Shown: one piece after another, positions 32,892 through 41,276 of the stretch
Layout: every line of letters starts with the position of its first letter
How positions within the stretch are numbered: position 1 is the first letter of the stretch
From: Nocardia wallacei
Lineage (GTDB): Bacteria > Actinomycetota > Actinomycetes > Mycobacteriales > Mycobacteriaceae
DNA: 64,000 bases
Direction: 5' to 3'
Assembly: GCF_029869545.1 (NCBI RefSeq)
Contig: NZ_JARWQD010000305.1
Location: 17,490-81,489 of the forward strand
Position numbers and translations under genes: made by a program
Notes under the pieces: generated by a model
Database searches by the model: none
What the model saw: the letters and a program-made list of their open reading frames with translations, nothing else
Told to the model about the DNA's origin: nothing

Positions 32892-34915
32892 AGCGACCGA
32901 TCGCCACCCCCGCAACCTGGATCGCGGCGCTCGCCGCGACCACCCTTCTCACCGGCACGACGCCCGCCTTCGCCGCACCGGCACCGGGTTCCGCGAGCGG
33001 GCCGGGTTGCCCCGCCGTGGCCGGGATATTCGTGCCGGGCACGGGGGAGACCCACCCGCAAGCGGACCCCGCTCAGCCGATCGGGCTGCTCGGACCGGTC
33101 GGTACCGGGCTCAGCGACCGGTTCGGTGACCGATTCCTGTCCCAATTCCTCGGCTACAGCGCCTCGGCATGGGACCGCGGCCTGAGTTACGGCGCCAGCG
33201 AGGCCACCGGCATCACCGCCGCCACAGGGGAGCTCACCGATCTCGCCCGACGCTGCAGCGCAGCGAAGTTCGTGCTGGCCGGATACAGCCAGGGCGCCGA
33301 CGTCATCGGCGACCTCGCCGCAAGCATCGGCTGCGGCAAAGGTCCGATCCCGCCGGAACGAGTGATCGCAGTCGGGTTGATCGCCGACCCGCAGCAAGGC
33401 ACGGAGGGCGGCAAAGTCGTCGGCCCTCCACTGGACGGGCACGGCATCGCCGGACCACGCCCCAGTGGGTTCTGCCAGCTATCGGCCGTGACCGCGCAAA
33501 TCTGCGATCCACGGGATAAGTACTGCAACACCAACGCCGCGACCAACCCGATCCTGGCCGGGCTGGGCCGCATCCTCGGCGGTGGAAGCGACCAGCCCGC
33601 CGCGCCCGGGCCCGACGGTGCGCGATCCGGCGGGGACAACCCGAGAGGCAACACCGATCAGACGGGGGTGCCCGGTGCCGATGCGGCGCAGCTGCAGGCA
33701 CTGACCCAGTCGCTGGTGTCCGATCTCGGGCGCGGTGATCTGCCGAAGCTGGCCGACAATCTCAATACCGTTGTGCCACAGGCCCTATCCGGGCGAATCG
33801 ACCCGGGCGCGGTCACGGCGGTGCAGGACACGCTGCGGCCTCTGGCCGATCTGCTCGGCTGGGCAGACAGCAATCGGGCGGCGACCGAACGGCTGGCCAA
33901 CGCACCGGCCGGGTCGCCCGAACACCAGGCGAGCCAGGTGCTGACCGCCGCGAAGAACAGCAACCTTGGCACGGCGCTGGATTCGCTGGCCACGATCGCC
34001 GGACAAGCCGGCTACGGAGGCGGCGGCCCCACGCCGGATGTCGCCGGGTCGGCGAACGCTTTGGCGTCTTCGACGGCGCCGCTGTCGGCGATGCCTGCGG
34101 ACACCTTGTCGCAGGCCACGACCGTGTTGTCGATCCTGAGACCGTCGACGGTGTTCGACCAGGTGGTCAACGTCGCGACCAACACCCTCGACTTCGCCAC
34201 CAACGTCCCGAAGATCCTGGACACCCTGCGCCAGATCGCCACCATCGTCGCGGACGGCGGCATCGACCTGCCCGCGAAAGTCCGTGGCCTGCATGAGCAG
34301 TTCGGCACCTTGAACAACCTTTGCAACCCCCTGGTGAAAATGGCCGCCGGAGTCGACCTGCACATGGTGTCGAACCTGCTGGCTATGATCCCCGACCCGC
34401 AGGGCGTCGCCCAGATCGCGTCGGTGATCGTCGGCATCCTGGGGAACCTGGACGTCGTCAAGCTCGCGTTGCAGGTCGGCGGGTTCCAGGAACAACTGTG
34501 GGGTATCGCTGAAGCGATCACCGGCGGCGGCAACCTCGTCGATATCGGCGCCCGGCTCGTCGGGCTCATTCCGACGCTGCTCGGGTTCGCCACGACCGCG
34601 GTGAACACACTGACCGGAGCCGCCAAGACCCCCAGCACCGCGCTCGACACGCCGCAGCCAGGTACGCCGACCGCTTCGATGGGCGGCGCGTCGAACCTGG
34701 CGGGCTTGGCCGAGTCACTGGTCAACAGCACGTCCCAAGGAGCGGCGGACCTCGGTCAGTTGGTTACCGACGGCGTCTCGGCGGCCTCGTTCTTCGCCTC
34801 GGGCGCACATCAGGGGTACGACCGATTCGTCATCGACGAGTCCGGGCGCACCGCTGTTACCTGGCTGACGGACTGGTTCGCCGGGCGTATCCGGCAGGTC
34901 GGAGCCGTGTCGTGA
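32888..34915 (+). CDS. secreted cutinase-family protein with internal insertion
   Basis: 675 aa from GTG 32888. A signal peptide ends about residue 30 (TTPAFAAPAPG). The cutinase alpha/beta hydrolase fold starts at CPAVAGIFVPGTGET, with the nucleophile S134 in AGYSQGADVIGDL and C206/D207/C213 in QICDPRDKYC. The expected catalytic His appears only at H641 (GAHQGYDRFVIDESGRTAVTWLTDWF), so about 430 residues are inserted between Asp and His. The insert is helical (e.g. ALTQSLVSDLGRGDLPKLADNL). Probably acts on the mycolate outer layer or wall lipids during DNA transfer; the role is inferred. Confidence 0.8.
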   Translation: MKRPIATPATWIAALAATTLLTGTTPAFAAPAPGSASGPGCPAVAGIFVPGTGETHPQADPAQPIGLLGPVGTGLSDRFGDRFLSQFLGYSASAWDRGLSYGASEATGITAATGELTDLARRCSAAKFVLAGYSQGADVIGDLAASIGCGKGPIPPERVIAVGLIADPQQGTEGGKVVGPPLDGHGIAGPRPSGFCQLSAVTAQICDPRDKYCNTNAATNPILAGLGRILGGGSDQPAAPGPDGARSGGDNPRGNTDQTGVPGADAAQLQALTQSLVSDLGRGDLPKLADNLNTVVPQALSGRIDPGAVTAVQDTLRPLADLLGWADSNRAATERLANAPAGSPEHQASQVLTAAKNSNLGTALDSLATIAGQAGYGGGGPTPDVAGSANALASSTAPLSAMPADTLSQATTVLSILRPSTVFDQVVNVATNTLDFATNVPKILDTLRQIATIVADGGIDLPAKVRGLHEQFGTLNNLCNPLVKMAAGVDLHMVSNLLAMIPDPQGVAQIASVIVGILGNLDVVKLALQVGGFQEQLWGIAEAITGGGNLVDIGARLVGLIPTLLGFATTAVNTLTGAAKTPSTALDTPQPGTPTASMGGASNLAGLAESLVNSTSQGAADLGQLVTDGVSAASFFASGAHQGYDRFVIDESGRTAVTWLTDWFAGRIRQVGAVS

Positions 34916-36477
34916 GCACGGAAACGACAGTGGCGTCGGGCGGCAAGGCGATCATGGTCCTCGGGCTGGTCGTCGCGGTGATCGTCATGCTGATCATCGT
35001 CTCCGGTCGATCCCGACACACCGACCCCACCTGCCTTCCCGACATGCCCCGGCGCGAGACATCGCGCGGGCCCACCCGTGTCGTGATGCCCATGGCGCCA
35101 GGCACTTTCGTCCCGAGTTCGCCGTACGGGCCTCGGGGAAGAGAGTTCCACAGCGGACAGGATTTCGCCGCCGCGGCGGGCACGCCGATCTACTCGGCCA
35201 CCGACGGCACGGTGGTGGCGGCCGGGCCTGCCGACGGGTTCGGGAACTGGATCGTCATCGACACCACCGACAGCGACGGCCGGACCGTGTCGACGGTCTA
35301 CGGGCACATGTCGGCCGCGGGCGTGCTCGTCCACACCGGCGATACCGTACGCGCGGGCCAACACATCGCCGATGTCGGCAGCGAGGGCGAATCGTCCGGG
35401 CCCCACTTGCATTTCGAAGTCGTGCCCGGAGGAAAGCTGTCCGGCGGTAAACACACCGATCCGATGCAGTGGCTCACCGCCCGCGGCGCGGGCGAGACCG
35501 CGACGGACGCCATCGATCTGGTCGCGAACCGCAGCGGACTGACCGGGCGACCTGGCTACGGCAGCGGGTGCGGCCCTGCGCCGGGCGACGGGGGACTGAA
35601 GGCGGGCTCGGTGCCGGAGGCGTTCGAGCCGTGGATTGCCCGCGCCGCCGCATTGTGCCCGGAGGTGACCGCGCCGCTGCTGGCCGCGCAGCTGCAACAG
35701 GAGTCCGGGTTCCGTGTCGACGCGACCAGCCCGGCAGGCGCGGTCGGGCCCGCCCAGTTCATGCCCGACACCTGGAACGCCCCGGAGGGGCCGGCCGTCG
35801 ACGCCGACGGTGACGGCCGCAAGGATCCCCGCAGTATCCCCGACGCGGTTGTGAGCCAGGGCCGCTACGACTGCGAATTGGCCGGCATCGCGAAACGTGG
35901 CCTGGCAGAAGGCACTTTGCGCGGCGATCTCACCGAACTGTGGCTGTCGATGTACAACTGCGGCGCCGACGAGACCTTGCGGCAGGGACAGGTCTGCCAG
36001 AACGGCGAGACCCGCAAGTACGTGCGTGCCATCCCGGCCGCCGCCCGGGCGTTCACCGGCAGTGAATCGGTCGGTTCCTCGATCGGCGGGGCGATCGTCG
36101 CCGAGGCGATGCGCTGGCGCGGTCACCCCTACGTGTGGGGCGGCGGCGGGGCGGACGGACCCACCGCCGCCGACGGCGGCGCGCCCGGATTCGACTGCTC
36201 CGGCCTCACCCTGCGCGCGGTCGCCGTCGCCACCGACGGCCGGATCATCCTGCCGCGCACCAGCCAGGAACAAGTCGACGACCCGCGCGGCGCTCCCGTA
36301 CCGGAATCGGCGATCCAGCCGGGAGACCTGGTCTTTCCCGCTGGGCCCGCGCCGGGCCACGTCGCCGTCTACGTGGGCGAAGGGACCGTCGTGCACGCCC
36401 CGCAAACAGGCGACGTCGTCAAGACCGCCCCCATGAGCGTTGTCGGCTCCAACCCGTCAGTGAGGAGATTCGGATGA
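34912..36477 (+). CDS. M23-transglycosylase-NlpC/P60 wall hydrolase
   Basis: 521 aa from GTG 34912 (GTGA overlap). An N-terminal membrane anchor (about residues 13-31) is followed by three wall-degrading domains: an M23 metallopeptidase with H80-x3-D84, H132 and H165-L-H167; a soluble lytic transglycosylase with E264 in LQQESGF and AVGPAQFMPDTW; and an NlpC/P60 endopeptidase with C429 (FDCSGLTLRA), H483 (GHVAVYVG) and H495. All three active sites appear complete. It opens the peptidoglycan for the conjugation channel. Confidence 0.92.
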   Translation: MSTETTVASGGKAIMVLGLVVAVIVMLIIVSGRSRHTDPTCLPDMPRRETSRGPTRVVMPMAPGTFVPSSPYGPRGREFHSGQDFAAAAGTPIYSATDGTVVAAGPADGFGNWIVIDTTDSDGRTVSTVYGHMSAAGVLVHTGDTVRAGQHIADVGSEGESSGPHLHFEVVPGGKLSGGKHTDPMQWLTARGAGETATDAIDLVANRSGLTGRPGYGSGCGPAPGDGGLKAGSVPEAFEPWIARAAALCPEVTAPLLAAQLQQESGFRVDATSPAGAVGPAQFMPDTWNAPEGPAVDADGDGRKDPRSIPDAVVSQGRYDCELAGIAKRGLAEGTLRGDLTELWLSMYNCGADETLRQGQVCQNGETRKYVRAIPAAARAFTGSESVGSSIGGAIVAEAMRWRGHPYVWGGGGADGPTAADGGAPGFDCSGLTLRAVAVATDGRIILPRTSQEQVDDPRGAPVPESAIQPGDLVFPAGPAPGHVAVYVGEGTVVHAPQTGDVVKTAPMSVVGSNPSVRRFG

Positions 36478-37877
36478 GCACTGAACACCACCACCAGCAA
36501 CACCAGCCGGACGGCACGTCGACGGACACCGCACCGGACGACGGCCAAGGCGGCACAACGGAATACGACGCCGAGGCGATCGTCGACCTGCGCCGCCAGC
36601 GCCTGCGCCCCACCCCCGCACCGGGCGGACCGCAGGAGCCCGACAACGCCGACGAAGATCGCGACGAGATCGGCGACACGCAGGAGATCCCGGACCCGTA
36701 CGGGGTCGGGCAACACAACCTGCGAACCGACACCATTGACGGAAACGACAGACACCAGGCACGTCCGGTCGTGCTCAAACAAGCCGAGGGCGTCGACACC
36801 GACCCGGCCGAGTGGGGCTGGCGCGGCCGGGTCAACGCATTCGGGAGCCGGCTGCGCCCGCCTCGCGACGGCAGCGAGGTCGCTCACCGCCGCGCTGTCG
36901 AACGGATCCGACAGCCGTTACCGGGCACGCCGGTGATCCTGGTCGCCAACCCAAAGGGTGGCACCGGAGTCACTCCGGTGACGATCGTGCTGGCCAATAT
37001 CTTCGGCGTGTACCGCGGCGGCAGTGTGGTGGCCTGGGACGCCAACGAATCCCGCGGCACCCTCGCCGCGCGCGCCGCGGTCAGCACAGACACCGCGCCG
37101 ACCGTGGTCGATGTGCTGGCGAATGCGCGTGCGTTGTGTTCCCCGGCCGCCGACGCCTCGAGCCTGGCGCGGTACCTGCGACTGCAACCCACGCTCGACG
37201 AAGTCCTGGCCTCGGATCACTCCGGCCGTCTCGAGGTGATCGGGCGTAACGAGTGCGCGGCGATCATGGCGGTGCTGCGACGGCACCGGTCCATGGTGGT
37301 GATCGACAGCGGCGACAACGATCGAGCCGAACCGTTCTCCTGGTCGGTCGACAACGCCACCCAGCTGGTCGTGCCCCTGGTGTGCCGCCGCGACGCGGCG
37401 TATATGGCGCTGAAAATGCTCGACACCATGGCCGCGTACGGGCGCCGGGACCTGGTGACCGGAGCGGTGGTCACCCTCGCCACACAGTCCCCAACCGATC
37501 CAGCCGCCCGCGAGGCCATCGTCGGCGCGCTCGAACACGCCGGCATCACCCGAATCTTGGACGTGCCGCACGACCCGCTGCTGGCCGGAGGCGAACGCAT
37601 CGTGTGGTCGCGCCTGACAGCCTCATCGAGGCGAGCGTGGACACAGGTGGCCGCATCGGTCGCAGACGGGCTCGCCGACATGTTGACGCGCATGTCGGCA
37701 CCCCTGGAAGGGGCCTACCTGCCCGACAGCTACCGCGCCCCAAGCAGCCGTGCGCCGCGCCGCTGCCGCGGCTGCACCCCCGACGACGCGCGGACCTCCG
37801 CGCGGTGCGGATCGGGCTGCCCGAGCGCGAGCATCGCGGTTCCCCACCACGGCCGGCCCTACGGCGAACGGCGGTGA
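36474..37877 (+). CDS. MinD/ParA-like protein 2 with disordered N-terminus
   Basis: 467 aa. Residues 1-115 are hydrophilic and His/Asp/Gln-rich. The ATPase-like domain begins at about 150 with VILVANPKGGTGVTPVTIVLANIFG: the signature Lys (K161) is kept but the catalytic Lys of KGGxGKT is Val166. Later parts follow the fold (SVVAWDANESRGTLA, MVVIDSGDNDRAEPF). This resembles EspI/MinD-like proteins of mycobacterial secretion loci. 4-nt overlap upstream; partner of the MinD-like protein at 32124. Confidence 0.78.
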   Translation: MSTEHHHQQHQPDGTSTDTAPDDGQGGTTEYDAEAIVDLRRQRLRPTPAPGGPQEPDNADEDRDEIGDTQEIPDPYGVGQHNLRTDTIDGNDRHQARPVVLKQAEGVDTDPAEWGWRGRVNAFGSRLRPPRDGSEVAHRRAVERIRQPLPGTPVILVANPKGGTGVTPVTIVLANIFGVYRGGSVVAWDANESRGTLAARAAVSTDTAPTVVDVLANARALCSPAADASSLARYLRLQPTLDEVLASDHSGRLEVIGRNECAAIMAVLRRHRSMVVIDSGDNDRAEPFSWSVDNATQLVVPLVCRRDAAYMALKMLDTMAAYGRRDLVTGAVVTLATQSPTDPAAREAIVGALEHAGITRILDVPHDPLLAGGERIVWSRLTASSRRAWTQVAASVADGLADMLTRMSAPLEGAYLPDSYRAPSSRAPRRCRGCTPDDARTSARCGSGCPSASIAVPHHGRPYGERR

Positions 37878-37927
37878 ACGCCATGACAACCCGACCGGAA
37901 CCACCACCACCCAGAAAGGCCCCACCG

Positions 37928-38323
37928 ATGACATCCATCACCCGATCGCACCGGCTACGCACCGCCTGGCGAACTGCGGTCAGCGCTGCCACAGCGTGCC
38001 TGATCGTCACGCTCAGCGTCGCGACGGCCGACGCGGCGATCCCCAACCCCCTCGGCGGCATCGCCCCGAACTTCGGGCTGTTCGGCGAGGCCATGGACTC
38101 CACCTGGAAACGCCTCGTGGCGTTCATCTGGGCCCTGGTGTTGATCGGCTGCGTCGTGCGAGTGATCGTCGGCGCGTTCAAAGTGCGCCGCGCCAAAGCC
38201 CGCGGCTACACCAACGACCTGGCCGAAGGCTCCGAGGAACTCCAAGACGCCCTGATCGCCCTAGGCCTCGTCGCGCTCGCCTCACCGATGGTCGGCACCG
38301 TCCTGTTCGTCGTCGGCGGATGA
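37928..38323 (+). CDS. VirB2-like small membrane protein
   Basis: 131 aa from ATG 37928 (GAAAGG 8 nt upstream); GTG 37874 (overlapping the previous stop) and ATG 37883 are in-frame alternatives. A signal-like N-terminus (AVSAATACLIVTLSVATADAA) is followed by two membrane segments (FIWALVLIGCVVRVIVGAF and DALIALGLVALASPMVGTVLFVV). Size, topology and position before VirB8/VirB6-like genes fit a pilin-like or TrbC/VirB2-type channel component. Sequence-level identity to VirB2 is not evident. Confidence 0.58.
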   Translation: MTSITRSHRLRTAWRTAVSAATACLIVTLSVATADAAIPNPLGGIAPNFGLFGEAMDSTWKRLVAFIWALVLIGCVVRVIVGAFKVRRAKARGYTNDLAEGSEELQDALIALGLVALASPMVGTVLFVVGG

Positions 38324-38351
38324 GCCCGGACGTACACCGAAGGGAAACGCT

Positions 38352-39092
38352 ATGAGCACAACAGGATTCGGATCACTCTCGCCCGACGCGAAGCCGCCCT
38401 CCACACCACCGGCACCCCTCGGAGCGCCGGGCTCGCGGCGACACGGGCTCGCGCGTCGAGTGTCGATGCGGTGGCTGCTGGCTGCGGGCGCCGCCGGTCT
38501 GCTCGTTGTGGTGGCCGCGTTGTCGCTGCACGACGGAAGCGATACCAGTCCCGGCGGCGGGCACGTCCGCGCGGGCCACGGTCCGACCACCGTGACCAGC
38601 GGAGTACCCACCGGCTACACCCGAGATCGGGCAGGCGCGGCCACCGCAGCGGTCAACGTCGTTCAGGCACTGACCCAGGCCGGGCAAGGCCGCGTGACCG
38701 CGACGGCGGTGCGGTCGGCGTTGACCGCGTCGGATCCCGGACCGGGACTGACGAAATCGCTGGACATCGCGTCCGGCCGCGAGCACGACAGCAACGTCCT
38801 CAACGTGCTGCCCGCCGCGGTCACTGTCGAGTCGGTGAACGCCGACACCGCGCAGGTCGCTGTGTGGACCGTCGCGGTGTCACGCGACTCGATCACCCCC
38901 GGAGACCCGGTCTCGGTCATGACGCTGTGGTCGAGCACCACCGTGTCGCTGGTCTGGGAACGCGGCGACTGGAAAGCCAAAGACCTCGCCACCCACACCG
39001 GACCCACCCCGGACGAGGCCATCGCCCCCGGCTCCGGATCACCGCTGACCCGCCCCCTACAGGGCGGCTACTACACCTTCTACATCGACTAG
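38352..39092 (+). CDS. VirB8/TcpC-like transfer protein
   Basis: 246 aa with a Pro-rich cytoplasmic start, one membrane segment (about 40-58) and an outer domain of about 180 residues: GAATAAVNVVQALTQAGQG ... VTVESVNADTAQVAVWTVAVS ... TLWSSTTVSLVWERGDWKAKDLATHTGPTP. The NTF2-like pattern of VirB8/TcpC proteins (helix pair, then long beta sheet with VxLxWxxGDWK) is visible. Scaffold protein of the channel. GAAGGG precedes the ATG. Confidence 0.7.
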   Translation: MSTTGFGSLSPDAKPPSTPPAPLGAPGSRRHGLARRVSMRWLLAAGAAGLLVVVAALSLHDGSDTSPGGGHVRAGHGPTTVTSGVPTGYTRDRAGAATAAVNVVQALTQAGQGRVTATAVRSALTASDPGPGLTKSLDIASGREHDSNVLNVLPAAVTVESVNADTAQVAVWTVAVSRDSITPGDPVSVMTLWSSTTVSLVWERGDWKAKDLATHTGPTPDEAIAPGSGSPLTRPLQGGYYTFYID

Positions 39093-39101
39093 AGGGAGCC
39101 C

Positions 39102-41276
39102 ATGATGCGGCGAATTCTGATGCTCCTGATCGTCACAGCGCTGGCACTGGCCGGAGCCGGCACCGCCAGCGCCGACCCCGAGCCCGGCCCGGCCACCCCG
39201 TCGGGGTCACTGCCGAACGGATTCCCCGCGGACCTGCGCAAATTCATCGGCAACACCCCAGAATTCAAAGCGGCCTGGTTCACCGGGACCTGCACCGACC
39301 GCGGCGGTGACATCGGCGCCTACATCAACGCCGTGCTGGCCAACGAGGACCGCCTCATCTACTGGTCGATGACCGACGACCAGAAGAAGGCGTACGCCGT
39401 CGGCGCGGCCAGAGCCCAGGGACACCATTCCCTCGACCCTCGACTCGAGGCGGACAGCGAACCAAACCGGGAACCGTCGAAAGAGTTGCTGCCCAAGGTA
39501 TTCCCGTCCGGCGACCCGGCCTACGCATTACCGCAGCCGGCGTGCGCGGACGACCTCAAGAGATGGGCGAATCCCCAATGGAACACGTGGGGTTTCGTCT
39601 GGTCGGCCGCACCGGACCAGCAGTCCTTGGCCGAAATGCGCAAGACGGGCGGCGCGCAGACGGTACCCGATAAGGCGTGGACCGCGCCGTGCGGCGGCGA
39701 CCTTCCTGGAAACTACTGCACCCACGCGTTTTTCGTGAACTGCGACCAGGCCGACGCGCCGAGCGGAGACCAGCGCAACTGCGTCGCGTGGAACACGCAT
39801 GTGGCACGGCTGTTCGCCGGCACCGCGAACTGGATCGACCAGAACAAATCGCTGTCCGACCGGATCGACGAGACATTGCGCGACACGGGCGTCTACGCGG
39901 CCGGCAACGCGGTCGTGAGCGCGTTCAGCTGGGTGTTCGGCACCGCGATCCCGACCGCGATCAAATTCGTCGCCGACCCGCAGTCGGTGATCGACGACTG
40001 GGCCAACGCCAGCAAAGCCTCCGCCGTGGACCTGAGTAGCAAGGTTCTGCGCGGCCTCGTCGCGGTCGGCGCCTTCGACCCGTCCCAGGAGTGGTTTCTG
40101 CGCTGGTACGCATTGGCGAGCGGTATCGGTATTGCGGTCATGGGCCTGATGACCCTGCTGGCGCTGTGGCGAGCAGCAGCGAAGGGGGAGACCGTGAAAA
40201 CCATCGCCGCGGACCTGTTCGGCTACCTCCCGGCGGGCGTGCTCCTCATGCTGTTCGCGCCGATGCTCGCGCAACTGATCGTCGGCGCGTCGAATGCCAT
40301 GTCCGAGAGCATCGTCCGTATCTCCGGTCCGGACATGGGCGACATGGTGACGAACCTGGAACGCTTCAGCGGCAAACTGACCGCGCCCGCGCTGCCCGGC
40401 GGTGTCGTTGTCGGATTCCTGCTTTTCCTGCTGCTCATCGCGGGTTCGCTCGCCGTGTTCTTCGGCCTGCTGATGCACGCGGTCGCCTTGCCCGCCCTGG
40501 CGATCGCGGCCGGGATCGGGTTCGGCATGTGGGTCCACCCGAAATGGCGCACCAAGGCTCTGCGCCCGGTGCTGCTGTTCATCGGCCTCGTGGCTTCCAA
40601 ACCCCTGCTGTTCCTTCTGCTGGCTCTGGAAACCTCCGTGGTCAACGCCGCACTGACGGGCCAGCCCGCCGGGCAAGGCACCCTCAGCACACTCGGGCAA
40701 CTGTGCCTGGTCGTCGTCGCGTTCATCGTCGTCGGCCTCGCCCCGTGGTCTCTGTTGCGCTACGCACCGCTGCTGCCGTCGCGCAGCGACGCCAACGGTT
40801 TCGGCGGGCACTCCAGCTCCCTGCTCGCCGGCGCCATGGGCGGATTCGGCGCGAATGCCCTGTCACGACGCCGGTCCCACCACGACTCCTCGACGACCGG
40901 CAGTGACACCTCGAGGCGACAGACGGACCGGCGTGGCGGCACCGACGACGGCGATCCGAGCTGGCGGACCTCCGACCGAGACGACGGCCGCAGCCGGACC
41001 GAGGCACATCTGGGCGCCACGATGGGCAGCCGCCGAAACGACGCGACCGCCAACACGACAACCGGTGACACGAAAACCGGTGCCCCGGACCGCAGCAGCG
41101 GTGGCGGTATCGGCAGGAAGCTCGCGTCCGGACTCGGTAGCAGCGTCGGCAAGGGCGCGGCGATCGCCGCGACCGCGGGCACGGCGGCTATTCCCGTCGC
41201 GGCGGCCGGAGCTGCCGCAGCCCTCGAGAAGGGCCGCGCCGCCGCCGAAGCCGCACCCGGGGAGGCCGAGGAATGA
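39102..41276 (+). CDS. VirB6/TrbL-like polytopic channel protein
   Basis: 724 aa with AGGGAG upstream. Signal peptide (about 1-24), a large Cys-containing outer domain (about 25-310, e.g. PCGGDLPGNYCTHAFFVNC and GDQRNCVAWNTHV), then about six membrane segments between 335 and 570 (GIAVMGLMTLLAL, VLLMLFAPMLAQLIVG, VVVGFLLFLLLIAGSLAVFFGLLMHAVALPALAIA, VVVAFIVVGLAPW), and a charged cytoplasmic tail. This is the usual form of the polytopic VirB6-like component in actinomycete conjugation systems. Confidence 0.82.
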   Translation: MMRRILMLLIVTALALAGAGTASADPEPGPATPSGSLPNGFPADLRKFIGNTPEFKAAWFTGTCTDRGGDIGAYINAVLANEDRLIYWSMTDDQKKAYAVGAARAQGHHSLDPRLEADSEPNREPSKELLPKVFPSGDPAYALPQPACADDLKRWANPQWNTWGFVWSAAPDQQSLAEMRKTGGAQTVPDKAWTAPCGGDLPGNYCTHAFFVNCDQADAPSGDQRNCVAWNTHVARLFAGTANWIDQNKSLSDRIDETLRDTGVYAAGNAVVSAFSWVFGTAIPTAIKFVADPQSVIDDWANASKASAVDLSSKVLRGLVAVGAFDPSQEWFLRWYALASGIGIAVMGLMTLLALWRAAAKGETVKTIAADLFGYLPAGVLLMLFAPMLAQLIVGASNAMSESIVRISGPDMGDMVTNLERFSGKLTAPALPGGVVVGFLLFLLLIAGSLAVFFGLLMHAVALPALAIAAGIGFGMWVHPKWRTKALRPVLLFIGLVASKPLLFLLLALETSVVNAALTGQPAGQGTLSTLGQLCLVVVAFIVVGLAPWSLLRYAPLLPSRSDANGFGGHSSSLLAGAMGGFGANALSRRRSHHDSSTTGSDTSRRQTDRRGGTDDGDPSWRTSDRDDGRSRTEAHLGATMGSRRNDATANTTTGDTKTGAPDRSSGGGIGRKLASGLGSSVGKGAAIAATAGTAAIPVAAAGAAAALEKGRAAAEAAPGEAEE

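Noticed and set aside
34810..36405. 531-codon minus-strand frame opposite the wall hydrolase
   Set aside because: Shadow of the M23-transglycosylase-NlpC gene whose catalytic motifs are all on the plus strand.
39528..40811. Long open frame of 427 codons on the minus strand inside the VirB6-like gene
   Set aside because: Gln/Arg/His-rich composition and lack of hydrophobic pattern mark it as a shadow of the plus-strand membrane protein with high third-position GC.
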